Positions 55,501 through 63,564 of a stretch of DNA of 64,000 nucleotides are shown here, one piece after another (the first letter of the stretch is position 1; every line of letters begins with the position of its first letter). The position numbers and the translations under genes are program-made. Source of the stretch: 0-14-0-80-60-11 sp049322355 (GTDB lineage: Bacteria; Desulfobacterota; Desulfobaccia; Desulfobaccales; 0-14-0-80-60-11); the NCBI GenBank assembly GCA_049322355.1, contig JBMORG010000027.1, positions 186,001 to 250,000 of the forward strand. The letters run 5' to 3'. Below the pieces are notes generated by a model. The model saw nothing but the letters and a program-made list of their open reading frames with translations. It had not been told where the DNA came from and did not search any database.

Positions 55501-55554
55501 AACACCATGATCCCGGAATACAAGGTGTTCCTGGTAGATGTGCAAAAGGTCTGA
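52501..55554 (+). CDS. fdnG: Periplasmic formate dehydrogenase alpha subunit, selenocysteine-containing
   Basis: One 1017-residue molybdopterin oxidoreductase read through an in-frame TGA at 53065-53067, which is selenocysteine residue 189. The local context QARL-Sec-HSSTVASLGPTFGRGAM matches formate dehydrogenases. A Tat signal (TRRTFIKG) opens the protein. The [4Fe-4S] ligands are in CPYCGVGCGL and SLCSKGQA. A stem-loop starting 12 bases after the UGA (GTGGCC 53080-53085, GGCCCAC 53093-53099, loop TCGTTG) fits a bacterial SECIS. Molybdopterin motifs (GCNPAENHP, GTDIALMGGLINYI, MGMPGGGINALRGENNVQG) and the C-terminal domain are intact. ATG 52501 follows GAGGTAAGAA. It oxidises formate to CO2 in the periplasm. 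Confidence 0.97.
53080..53099 (+). other. Predicted SECIS stem-loop
   Basis: The stem GTGGCC / GGCCCAC (one bulged C) with apical loop TCGTTG lies 12 bases downstream of the fdnG UGA codon. The GU in the loop agrees with the SelB-binding consensus. Folding was done by eye. Confidence 0.55.
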
Positions 55555-55575
55555 TAGGCCGCAAGGGAGAAAACC

Positions 55576-56388
55576 ATGAGTAAAGCCATGTTGATCGATA
55601 CGACTCGCTGTATCGGTTGCCGGGCCTGCCAGGTGGCCTGCAAGAGCTGGCACAACCTGCCAGGCGAGCGCACGACGTACAGCGAGACCTTGAGCAGCCC
55701 CAAATATTTGGACAGCAGCAACTATACCCGGGTTATTTTCCGGGAGACATCTAAACCCAACGGGCAGCTGGCCTGGAATTTCATCAAGCGCCAGTGCATG
55801 CATTGCCTGGACCCGGCCTGCGAAAGCGTCTGTCCGGTGGGAGCTCTGACCAAGCTGAAGAACGGTCCGGTGGTTTATGACGATGACAAATGCATCGGCT
55901 GCCGCTACTGCATGATGGCCTGCCCCTTTCAGATCCCCAAATTCGAATGGGGTTCCGCGGTGCCCTTGATCCGCAAATGCGACTTCTGCGCCGACCGCAT
56001 CGAGATCGGCCTGGCCCCATCCTGCGCCACTGCCTGTCCCACCCAGGCCCTGCTCTTTGGGGAGCGCAAAGAGCTTCTGAAAGAAGCTCATCGCCGCATC
56101 GGCACCCATCCAGGGAAATATTACCCCGAGGTTTACGGCGAAAAGATCGTGGGCGGTACGGCCAAGATCTACCTAACCCCCTTGTCTTTTGAGGCTTTGA
56201 ATCTAAATCATCAAGGTTTCCGTACCGACCTGGGAGATGTCCCCTACGGAATCTACGGCCGGGAATGGATGTCCAAAGTCCCCTGGGTGGCATTGACGGT
56301 GGGTGGCCTGGCCGTGGGCCTGCACTATATCAACCAGCGCCGGGCGGAAGTGCAAAGTCAGAAATCCCCGGAAAGGAAGGAGGACTGA
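55576..56388 (+). CDS. fdnH: Formate dehydrogenase iron-sulfur subunit
   Basis: A 270-residue ferredoxin-type subunit passing electrons from FdnG to the membrane subunit. Four [4Fe-4S] cluster motifs are present: CIGCRACQVACK near residue 12, CMHCLDPACESVCP near 75, CIGCRYCMMACP near 107 and CDFCADR with CATACPT near 135-155. A C-terminal hydrophobic helix (VALTVGGLAVGLHYI) near 240-255 anchors it. AAGGGAG precedes ATG 55576; it is 21 bp from fdnG and 3 bp from the next gene. Confidence 0.94.
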   Translation: MSKAMLIDTTRCIGCRACQVACKSWHNLPGERTTYSETLSSPKYLDSSNYTRVIFRETSKPNGQLAWNFIKRQCMHCLDPACESVCPVGALTKLKNGPVVYDDDKCIGCRYCMMACPFQIPKFEWGSAVPLIRKCDFCADRIEIGLAPSCATACPTQALLFGERKELLKEAHRRIGTHPGKYYPEVYGEKIVGGTAKIYLTPLSFEALNLNHQGFRTDLGDVPYGIYGREWMSKVPWVALTVGGLAVGLHYINQRRAEVQSQKSPERKED

Positions 56389-56391
56389 GCC

Positions 56392-57537
56392 ATGGCCGAA
56401 AAGGTGGAAAAATGGTATCCGGGCGAGGGCAAGCTGACTCCCGGGCGCACCATTCTTTATGTCATCTTGATGTTGGGCCTAATTTCGGCTGCGGCCCGGC
56501 TCTTCCTGGGGCTGGGCGCCACCACTAACCTCAACGACGCCTACCCCTGGGGACTGTGGATCAGCTTCGACATCCTGTCCGGGGTGGCTCTGGCTGCGGG
56601 CGGCTTCACCATGGCCGCCGCCATCTATATCTTCAATCTGAAAAAGTTCGAGCCGTTGCTCAGGCCCGCCAAGTTGAGCGCCTTCATCGGCTACCTGGTG
56701 TTCGTCATCGGGCTCTTTTTCGACCTGGGGCAGCCCTGGCGCATCTGGCATCCCATGGTGATGTGGAATCCCCAGTCAGTGCTCTTCGAAGTGTCCTGGT
56801 GCGTTATGCTTTACACCACCGTGTTAGGCATCGATATCTTCATTCTGGCACTGGAACGCTGGCAAAAACACCAACTGGTTAACTTTTTCCGGAATATTTA
56901 TCTGGTCCTGGTGGTGGCCGGGGTGATGCTCTCCACGCTGCACCAATCCTCCCTTGGGGCCTTGTACCTGTTGATGCCGGAGAAAATGTCCGATCTCTGG
57001 GCCAGCCGGGCCATAGGGCCCCTGTTTTTCGCCAGTGCGGTGATCGGCGGCATGAGCGTGGTGACCCTGGAGAGCCTGGTCAGTTCCTGGGCCTATAAGC
57101 GTAAACCCGAACTTAAGCTGTTGTCGTCCTTCAGCAAAGGACTTGGCGTGGCCTTACTGGTCTATTTCGCCATGAAGGTGACGGACCTCTATGCCCGGGG
57201 CGTAACGGTCTGGGTCTTGGACAAGCCGCACTTCTTCTTTTATCTGGAACTGTTCGGGACTGTGGCCCTGCCGGCCATCCTGCTGACTTTTTCGGAGGTG
57301 CGGAACTCGGTAAAGGGGCTCTACTGGGCCGCAGGCTTGGCGGCCTTCGGGGTGGTCCTGAACCGCTTCAACGTCAGCCTCACCAGCTATGGCGGCTATC
57401 GGCAGTTCAGCTACTTCCCGTCATTCATCGAAATCATCATCACCCTGGCCCTGATCGCCGGGGGTATCCTGATCTTCGATTTGGGCACCCGGTATCTGCC
57501 CGTGTACCAATCGGAGCTGACGGGGGAACCCGGCTAA
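56392..57537 (+). CDS. NrfD/HybB-type membrane subunit of formate dehydrogenase
   Basis: A 381-residue protein with about ten membrane helices, in the NrfD/PsrC/HybB family that links periplasmic Fe-S subunits to the quinone pool. Conserved parts are YPWGLWISFDILSGVALAAGGF, FEVSWCVMLYTTVL, STLHQSSLGALYLLMP and FASAVIGGMSVVTLE. It has no heme ligands of the FdnI type, so this is not the classical Fdn-N cytochrome b. AAGGAGG precedes ATG 56392. The arrangement alpha/Fe-S/NrfD is typical of several deltaproteobacterial formate dehydrogenases. Confidence 0.92.
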   Translation: MAEKVEKWYPGEGKLTPGRTILYVILMLGLISAAARLFLGLGATTNLNDAYPWGLWISFDILSGVALAAGGFTMAAAIYIFNLKKFEPLLRPAKLSAFIGYLVFVIGLFFDLGQPWRIWHPMVMWNPQSVLFEVSWCVMLYTTVLGIDIFILALERWQKHQLVNFFRNIYLVLVVAGVMLSTLHQSSLGALYLLMPEKMSDLWASRAIGPLFFASAVIGGMSVVTLESLVSSWAYKRKPELKLLSSFSKGLGVALLVYFAMKVTDLYARGVTVWVLDKPHFFFYLELFGTVALPAILLTFSEVRNSVKGLYWAAGLAAFGVVLNRFNVSLTSYGGYRQFSYFPSFIEIIITLALIAGGILIFDLGTRYLPVYQSELTGEPG

Positions 57538-57564
57538 AGGGTTGAAGGAAGTCCCAGGCTTAAG

Positions 57565-57594
57565 GGGGCGGGTTTTAACCCGCCCCTGCTTTTT
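57565..57594 (+). terminator. Intrinsic terminator of the fdn operon
   Basis: A perfect 10-bp stem (GGGGCGGGTT 57565-57574, AACCCGCCCC 57577-57586) with a 2-base loop is followed by TGCTTTTT. It lies 27 bp after the last operon gene and abuts the convergent bcp stop. Confidence 0.9.
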
Positions 57595-58061
57595 CATGCG
57601 CCTGCCAACGCCTTCTGGGCCTTGGGGACGGTGTCTTCCGGCTTGACGCCATACCAAGCCTGCACAATCTTCCCGTCCGCATCGATCAAAAATGACGAGC
57701 GGATGATCCCCATGGTTTTTTTGCCGTACATGGTCTTTTCCCCCCAAGCGCCGTAAGCTTCGGCCACCCGGTGATCCGGGTCCGCCAGCAGGGGAAAGGC
57801 CAGGCCGTATTTGTCATCGAACTTCTTCTGTTTGGCCGGCTGATCGGGGCTGATGCCCACCACCGCCAGGCCTAAATCCCGGAGTTCTCCCCGGGCATCC
57901 CGGATGCTGCACGCCTGGCGGGTGCATCCCGGGGTGTCGGCTTTGGGGTAAAAATAGACCAGGAGCTTCCGGCCCCGGAAATCCGCCAGGCTGACCGTCT
58001 GGTCTTGTTGGTCGGGTAATTGGAACTCCGGGGCCGCATCGCCCGGCTTCAGTCTCGCCAT
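57594..58061 (-). CDS. bcp: Thioredoxin-dependent peroxiredoxin (Bcp)
   Basis: A 155-residue atypical 2-Cys-like peroxiredoxin reducing peroxides. The peroxidatic motif is YPKADTPGCTRQACSIRD with Cys46 and a second Cys51 five residues later. The C-terminal VKPEDTVPKAQKAL is conserved. ATG 58061 starts the gene; the 305-bp gap to the next gene (58062-58366) contains a MITE-like palindrome and no gene. It protects an anaerobe against oxidants, a usual find. Confidence 0.93.
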   Translation of the reverse strand: MARLKPGDAAPEFQLPDQQDQTVSLADFRGRKLLVYFYPKADTPGCTRQACSIRDARGELRDLGLAVVGISPDQPAKQKKFDDKYGLAFPLLADPDHRVAEAYGAWGEKTMYGKKTMGIIRSSFLIDADGKIVQAWYGVKPEDTVPKAQKALAGA

Positions 58062-58189
58062 GGAAAACCGCCTTTCTGCCGCAGCAGGAATTTTTTGATA
58101 AGATTAATCATTCCCTCTGGGAAATCCACTAAAACATAGAGACAACCCCAACATAATAATGAAAGAGCCTTCTTGCAAAATTATCCTTG

Positions 58190-58268
58190 CTTGTCATTCT
58201 GAGGAGCGCAGCGACCGAAGAATCTCAAAAAGCAGGAAAAAATGAGATGCTTCGCTCAGGATGACAAA
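58190..58268. repeat. MITE-like palindromic repeat, copy 2
   Basis: Second copy of the element at 11244-11323: TTGTCATTCTGAGGAGCGCAG at the left, CGCTCAGGATGACAA at the right, with GAAGAATCTC / GAGATGCTTC inner arms. Copy 1 has the two arm types in swapped positions (GCATCTC left, GAGATTCTTC right), so the copies are in opposite orientation. Confidence 0.75.
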
Positions 58269-58366
58269 AAAGCCTTTCACACAAGCCTCAAAAGGCGATT
58301 GCTTGAGGTCAAACAAGTGCCATCACCAGAACTCGCAGGGCGAAAGTAAACACGGAGGACGACAAC

Positions 58367-59248
58367 ATGAAACAGAAGATTGGCTTTATGGGGCTGGGCA
58401 TCATGGGGACGCCCATGGCCTCCAACTTGCTTAAAGCGGGGTATCCAGTCATGGTTTACAATCGCACCCCGGAAAAGGCCGAGCCCTTGGTAAATCAGGG
58501 GGCCGGTCTCGCCTCCAGCCCCAAGGCCCTGGCCAAGGCCGCAGACCTAATCATTACTATGGTCACCGGGCCCGAGGCCGTGGGGGACCTGCTTTGGGGG
58601 CCAAACGGGGCCGGCGGCGCCTTCAACCACAGCAAAGTTTTCATCAACATGAGTTCGGTGTCGCCCCGCTACACCCGGGAGCTGGCCCGGGAGCTGGAAC
58701 CCAGCGGCGTCACTTTTATAGACGCCCCGGTGTCCGGCACCAAGAAACCGGCAGAGGACGGCGCTTTGGTGATCTTGGCCGGGGGGCCGGAGGATAAAGT
58801 CAAGGAGTTGGAACCTTTGTTCCTGACCCTGGGCAAAAAGGTGATTTACTGTGGCCCGGTGGGGCAAGGCTCCATGATGAAGATGTTCATCAACCTCCTT
58901 TTGGGTGTCATGATGGAAGGGTTTGCCGAGGCCCTTAACTTCGGCAAGCTGGGGGGGCTGGAGCTGGACCCCATGCTGGACACGGTCTTCTCCGGCGCCA
59001 TGAACAGCCCCATGTACCAGGTGAAGGCCGCAAACCTGAGAGAACAAAATTATCCCCCGGCCTTCCCTCTGAAGCACCTAGCCAAGGACGCCAAGCTGAT
59101 AGTGGATACTGCCTATGAACTGGGGGCGCCGGTGCCCGCGGGGCAGATGCTCTTGCACCTCTACCGCACAGGAGTCGCCCGGGGCTGGGGAGATGAAGAC
59201 ATCAGCGCCATTGCCAGGGTGTTGGACTATCTCAATCCCTCACCCTGA
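58367..59248 (+). CDS. Beta-hydroxyacid dehydrogenase (GLYR-type)
   Basis: A 293-residue NAD(P)-dependent reductase of the 3-hydroxyisobutyrate/tartronate-semialdehyde family. The Rossmann motif is GFMGLGIMGTPMASNLLKAG. The substrate motif is FIDAPVSGTKKPAEDG, and GQGSMMKMFINLLLG contains the catalytic Lys. NRTPEKA after the second strand suggests NADP preference. Best resemblance is to succinic-semialdehyde/glyoxylate reductases (GLYR), but the substrate is not certain. ATG 58367 follows GGAGGACG. Confidence 0.88.
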   Translation: MKQKIGFMGLGIMGTPMASNLLKAGYPVMVYNRTPEKAEPLVNQGAGLASSPKALAKAADLIITMVTGPEAVGDLLWGPNGAGGAFNHSKVFINMSSVSPRYTRELARELEPSGVTFIDAPVSGTKKPAEDGALVILAGGPEDKVKELEPLFLTLGKKVIYCGPVGQGSMMKMFINLLLGVMMEGFAEALNFGKLGGLELDPMLDTVFSGAMNSPMYQVKAANLREQNYPPAFPLKHLAKDAKLIVDTAYELGAPVPAGQMLLHLYRTGVARGWGDEDISAIARVLDYLNPSP

Positions 59249-59477
59249 AAGGAGTGGGGCAGGTTCATCCTGCCCCGACCTTGCCTGCCAGGGAGTGGCC
59301 ACAAACCGCTTTCGCCGATACTCCCGTCTGTACCCGGAACGATTTTTATCCCGCCTTTTATTTAACTTTCTCAGCAAAATCCCGATGATTACCATATATA
59401 GCTGCGAGCCACAAGGTCCAGGTCGAAAATCGAACCCGGGGCATCCCTGATGGTGGCCAGAAAAGGGCGAGGATGAA

Positions 59478-60188
59478 ATGACGGAAATCTCGGTCAAGAC
59501 CAAGATGTGGAGCCTGGTCATCATTATGCTCCTGTTTATTTTCGGCGTGGGGGCTGTGGGGTACGTGACCCTGGACAAGGGGGCGAACACATATAAAGAA
59601 CTGGTGGAACTGGACGAGGAATTTCTTAACCTGATTGATCAGGCCCATCTCAAAATTATTCAACTGCGCCGTTTCGAGAAAGACTATTTCTTGAATATCG
59701 GCAATCCTGCGGAGCAAGAGAAGTACTTGAAGAAATACCAGGAGATCGAAGCCGCGGTGCCTCAGCTTATGGATAAGATGGCGGACTTGGCTCGGATAAA
59801 TGATCATTTGGACCAAGACCTTAAGGCCAAAGTGGCGACGCTGGCCGGCCTTTATGAGGACTACCGGGCAGGATTTTACGCTCTGGTTCAACAGCTTAAC
59901 AACAATCCTTCCTTGACCCCCCAGCAGGCCAACTCCCTGATGGCTAAATACAAGGCCAACATTCCCATCCTGGAGGAGGATATGGCGGTGCTGGGGCAAG
60001 CCAGCAAAGAAGCGGCGGATAGGCTCGAAGCCCAGGCCCTCCAGCGCAACCGGAGTGCCAGAGTTTTTATTGTTGCGGCGGTACTGGTCGCTGCGGTGCT
60101 TGCCGGGGTTTTGGGGTCAGCCCTATGCCGTTCCATCTACCGGGCCATCTTCCGGGAGGGGCTGCGCCGGATGGCCCATCGGATTTGA
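59478..60188 (+). CDS. Receptor-like sensor fragment, truncated after second helix
   Basis: A 236-residue protein with an N-terminal helix (residues 11-31), a helical periplasmic sensor domain rich in Leu/Glu/Lys (about 35-190, chemoreceptor-type), a second membrane helix (about 196-218) and then CRSIYRAIFREGLRRMAHRI, the first turn of a HAMP-like linker, where it stops. The signalling half of a chemoreceptor or kinase is missing. The next features are an integrase remnant and a tRNA gene, so truncation by an integration event is plausible. ATG 59478 follows GGGCGAGGATGAA. Confidence 0.65.
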   Translation: MTEISVKTKMWSLVIIMLLFIFGVGAVGYVTLDKGANTYKELVELDEEFLNLIDQAHLKIIQLRRFEKDYFLNIGNPAEQEKYLKKYQEIEAAVPQLMDKMADLARINDHLDQDLKAKVATLAGLYEDYRAGFYALVQQLNNNPSLTPQQANSLMAKYKANIPILEEDMAVLGQASKEAADRLEAQALQRNRSARVFIVAAVLVAAVLAGVLGSALCRSIYRAIFREGLRRMAHRI

Positions 60189-60310
60189 AACCTTCGCCCA
60201 CGTTGAAACGCTATGGCTGCAGGGGTGCCGGCCTTTTGTCGCCGCTCACCCTATCTATCCTCATAGGTGCCTGATAAAGCCAAAAGTTATATAAAAGCCG
60301 CAAGGCCTGA

Positions 60311-60709
60311 CAAAATCCCGTCGATGACCGGCTTGCAGAGGTCTTAAAGAAGTACGCAAGGGAATCAATTAAAAATCGGTTTAGGCGTTTTGCGGGTCCA
60401 ATGGCATCGGTTTATAAAATTGAAGCGGTCCTTTGCCCCTGCTTGCTGAAAGGCTGGGCTTTCCGGTTCCACGACCTTAGACATAGCTTTGCCTCTCAGC
60501 TTGTTATGAGGGGGGCCAGCTTAAAGGCCGTGCAGGAACTCTTGGGGCATGCCTCCATGGCCATGACCATGCGGTATGCTCATCTTTCCCATGAGCACCT
60601 GAAAGACACGGTAAATCTGCTCAATAATTTGCCGAGTGGTAAACAAACGGTAAACATTGGCCCGAAAGACAAAAAGGCCAGCAACCACTCGATTGCCAAC
60701 CTCTTGTAA
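60311..60709 (+). pseudogene. Tyrosine recombinase (integrase) remnant
   Basis: The frame is open from 60311 and the first start is ATG 60401. The recognisable part keeps the C-terminal catalytic half of a phage-type integrase: FRFHDLRHSFASQLVMRG (H-x-x-R box), LLGHASMAMTMRYAHLS (the second His and the Tyr nucleophile). The N-terminal core-binding domain and the first catalytic Arg are missing. It stops 14 bp from the CCA end of tRNA-Ala, a classical integration site. Inactive as it stands. Confidence 0.75.
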
Positions 60710-60723
60710 TTCCTTCCAATTCA

Positions 60724-60799
60724 TGGTGGAGATGAGGGGATTTGAACCCCTGACCTCCTGCATGCGAAGCAGGCGCTCTTCCGGCTGAGCTACATCCCC
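60724..60799 (-). tRNA. tRNA-Ala (anticodon CGC)
   Basis: A 76-base cloverleaf read leftward. The acceptor strands GGGGATG and CATCTCC contain the G3-U70 pair that marks tRNA-Ala, and CCA is encoded. The anticodon stem is CCTGC/GCAGG with loop TTCGCAT (anticodon CGC, reading GCG). The T arm AGGGG-TTCAAAT-CCCCT is perfect. Confidence 0.97.
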
Positions 60800-60952
60800 A
60801 CGTGGCTTAATTATGGCGGGTTAAAGACTGTTGTCAAGCATATTTGAGCCGGTGTCCCTCACTCATGAAACGCACCGGAGAAAAGCGGCAGCAGAAGGGG
60901 AGGTGGGCCGGCGGCGAGGCAACCAGCACCTCTCTGCCACCCACCCTGCCGT

Positions 60953-61180
60953 TCAGACGGCCTGGACCTCTTTCAGACCGGGGACTTCCTTCAAGAGCAT
61001 CTTTTCCACCCCTTGCTTCAGGGTCATCTGAGACATGGGGCAACCTTTGCAGGCCCCGGTCAGGCGAACTTTAACCACGCCGTCGGTCACTTCCACGAGT
61101 TCAATATCGCCCCCATCACGCTGCAACAGGGGACGGATTTTTCCCAAGGCTTGTTCCACCGCTTTATTGAGATCGTTCAC
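60953..61180 (-). CDS. NifU-like Fe-S scaffold protein (Nfu domain)
   Basis: A 75-residue stand-alone Nfu domain that holds and transfers Fe-S clusters. The start is GTG 61180, with GGAGG and a 5-base spacer; the longer ATG 61219 reading lacks this. The cluster motif CKGCPMSQ is intact, preceded by GGDIELVEVTDGVVKVRL and TGAC. It is followed leftward by the tRNA-Ala gene. Small Nfu proteins supply radical-SAM and Fe-S enzymes; the target is not shown. Confidence 0.9.
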   Translation of the reverse strand: MNDLNKAVEQALGKIRPLLQRDGGDIELVEVTDGVVKVRLTGACKGCPMSQMTLKQGVEKMLLKEVPGLKEVQAV

Positions 61181-61259
61181 ATTATCCTCCAAGGGTTGAT
61201 TAATCAATAATAACAGCAAATTTAATCCTTGTAAAGGAAGGTCGTGGAAAACTCCAAAA

Positions 61260-61976
61260 TCAGGGACTTACCAGGTAAACTGCCTGGACATGGGCCCTAA
61301 TCTCTTCTTCTCCAACTTCTATGGGAGTGGGCGGGGCCGCTTTGGCCGCCAGGTAATTTGCACCCGGCACCGGAGCCCTGGGTGCAATGAAGCGCACTCC
61401 GGTGGAAATCTTGTCCACACCTTTGATTTTGAGGTTGGCCGCCTGGGCCAGGGCTTCCGCCATACGGCGGGCTCGTTCCAGGGCATCCACGGCCGCCTGC
61501 CGCTGAAGTTCTTCCATCCGGGAGTGGCGAAAATAAGGCCCATCGACTCTGGAGGCGCCGTTATTTAAGGCGGTGTCCAGCACTGAACCCAACCGGGTCA
61601 GGTCCATGATCTTGACCTCGAGGCGATTAACTGCCCGGTAACCCTTGATTTCCGGCGGGGAGGACTTGTCTTTGCTGGAGTGTACCGGGAACAGGCGATA
61701 ACCCAGCGTCCGGACTTTATCCTCAGACCCCAAGGCCGGTTTCAGGGCTTTCAGCAGGCGGTCGGACTGGCGGGCGTTCTCCTGGGCCGCAGCCGCGGCG
61801 GTGGCCGCCTGGGTCTCTACTTCCAGGGTCAAAGTAGCCAAATCCGGGATGGCCAACACCTTGCCTTCAGCCTCCACGCTGATATTGGGCGGGGTTTCCG
61901 CACCCAGGGCCAAGGGTAGAGAGAGACCGGCGATAAACAGGACAACCACAAGGAATGATAAAATAATCCGTTGCAT
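61260..61976 (-). CDS. SIMPL (DUF541) periplasmic protein
   Basis: A 238-residue exported protein. The start is ATG 61976 with AGGAGG five bases upstream. A signal peptide (IILSFLVVVLFIAGLSLPLALG, cleaved near AETPP) is followed by the SIMPL domain: SVEAEGKVLAIPDLATLTLEVE, ENARQSDRLLKAL, YRAVNRLEVKIMDL and LERARRMAEALAQAANLKI. The family has no agreed function; some members affect oxidative stress or surface structures. It lies 80 bp upstream of nfu on the same strand. Confidence 0.88.
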   Translation of the reverse strand: MQRIILSFLVVVLFIAGLSLPLALGAETPPNISVEAEGKVLAIPDLATLTLEVETQAATAAAAAQENARQSDRLLKALKPALGSEDKVRTLGYRLFPVHSSKDKSSPPEIKGYRAVNRLEVKIMDLTRLGSVLDTALNNGASRVDGPYFRHSRMEELQRQAAVDALERARRMAEALAQAANLKIKGVDKISTGVRFIAPRAPVPGANYLAAKAAPPTPIEVGEEEIRAHVQAVYLVSP

Positions 61977-62504
61977 TTTGCCTCCTGGGCGGCTGCCGCC
62001 AACCGTCGGCATGACGGTTGAATTAGTTGGGGCAGAAAAATAATTCCATTAACCCCATTCCAGTTTTCCCCATCAAGCGAGGGTGAGGGAAAGAAAGGAA
62101 TTTCTTTCATGCCCTGATTAAAAAGTTAGAGGGTAAACTCGGAAAAAAGTTACATGATCAAGGTGACAATATGGCAATGCGTTGCGTTTCTGGCAAATCC
62201 AGCATTCCCCATAATTCCTGCCTGGCTGCTTTTTTAAATCCCTTGAATTCTTCTTTTTATGGGGACTTTCAATGTCGTTCCGGTGAGTTACACCTATGTT
62301 GGAAAAGGCGGCCTTTGTGCCATTAAGGAAAAAACCGGTCGGCAGTCGTTCGCCATATAAGGGGCCGGCGTCCCGGTAACATCGATTTGTGCCGCTGGCG
62401 CGCCGCTTAAAATAAATCGGTGGGGTGCATCGTGGTATCGAAAGTGGCAATCTTTTGCGTTCCAGATCCTTGCGGATACCGGGGTGGATGTTCCTAAGAA
62501 AGCC

Positions 62505-63128
62505 TCAAACCAGAATTTCAACGATGTTCATAAGATGTCCCAGGATTTCCCGGAAACGCTCCAGAATGGCAAAGTAAATGGACCAAGCTTTATGTTGACC
62601 CGGGCCATCCATCATCCCGGATTCGGGCGCCGCCTCTTCTTGGAAACAGGCGTCCCGGACCTGCTGGCTTTCCTTAAGGACGTAAGCTTTAAGGGAAGCA
62701 TCGCCATAAAGAAAGATATCCACCAGGGCCCGCATGAAACCCATTTGCTGGGAAAACAAGTCATTGACAAAAAAGAATTCTTTATCCGAAAGGATTACCC
62801 CCTGGTTGCCTTTTCGCCGGATAGGCTCGGCCAGTGCGGCAATCCGGTCCGCCATGAGTTCCAGATGGGAAAGAACCCCCTGGAGCTTCAGGAGATATTG
62901 CTCAGCAGGTTCTGAGCTTTTCCCGAGGGCCGCGTCTAACTGTTCAAAAAAAGGGTCGAGGTCAAGGGTGATGTTATCTCGCAGTTCGGCAATCTCCTCT
63001 AATTTTGCCAGACTGTGCCGATTAAAGGCGTGCCGGGCCGCTCCCAACATGAGCCGCAGATTGTCCACCGTGGGACATAATGCCTTCAGCTGGTCTGAAA
63101 AGGCATCATTCTTTAATGCCGTGGCCAT
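62505..63128 (-). CDS. PhoU-like helical protein
   Basis: A 207-residue all-helical protein with no membrane segment. The heptad-like helices (LLKLQGVLSHLELMADRIAAL, LSDKEFFFVNDLFSQQMGFM, YFAILERFREILGHLMNIVE) match the PhoU fold, whose members regulate phosphate transport or associate with metals. It has no linked pst genes. ATG 63128 opens the gene. The gap 62013-62504 (492 bp) shows no gene; frames in it lack family resemblance. Confidence 0.5.
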   Translation of the reverse strand: MATALKNDAFSDQLKALCPTVDNLRLMLGAARHAFNRHSLAKLEEIAELRDNITLDLDPFFEQLDAALGKSSEPAEQYLLKLQGVLSHLELMADRIAALAEPIRRKGNQGVILSDKEFFFVNDLFSQQMGFMRALVDIFLYGDASLKAYVLKESQQVRDACFQEEAAPESGMMDGPGQHKAWSIYFAILERFREILGHLMNIVEILV

Positions 63129-63237
63129 GGCGTTCCCTCATAATTGACAATTATCCCCTTTTCTTCGGCTTTTTTGCACCTCGTTTACCGCTCCGTGACT
63201 TTTATATCGCAAAGCGCGGGAGAAAGCTCACTGAATT

Positions 63238-63423
63238 TTATCTGGAATGAGTTTTGTTGTGATGATTGCTTGCAAGATCGTCGAAACAGGTCGGGCCCGG
63301 CTGATTCCTTTTTTTTCGAATAAGTTCGAACCCAAAGTTAACAGGGTCATGAAAATCACCCAAAAAACCGCCCCCCTTTTTTAGAATAGTGGCGTAAAAC
63401 CAAGAAGATAGGGGGAGAGGCAT
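63238..63423 (-). other. Probable repeat-type relic
   Basis: A 61-codon frame whose translation (LGDFHDPVNFGFELIRKKRN... ) resembles, from memory, low-value frames seen in deltaproteobacterial intergenic DNA. There is no ribosome site. Treat as non-coding sequence in the 436-bp gap before icd, which otherwise shows nothing. Confidence 0.2.
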
Positions 63424-63564
63424 GAGTCAGGACCTTCGGCAATAATTGCAGTCAGGGGACTGGGGGCAGCGGGGCACCTGGCCCTCCCGGGTGATCAGGA
63501 ATTACTTGCGCTGGAGATAAAAATAAGGTGAAATATAAAGCTAATATTTGGAAAGAGGTCAGTG

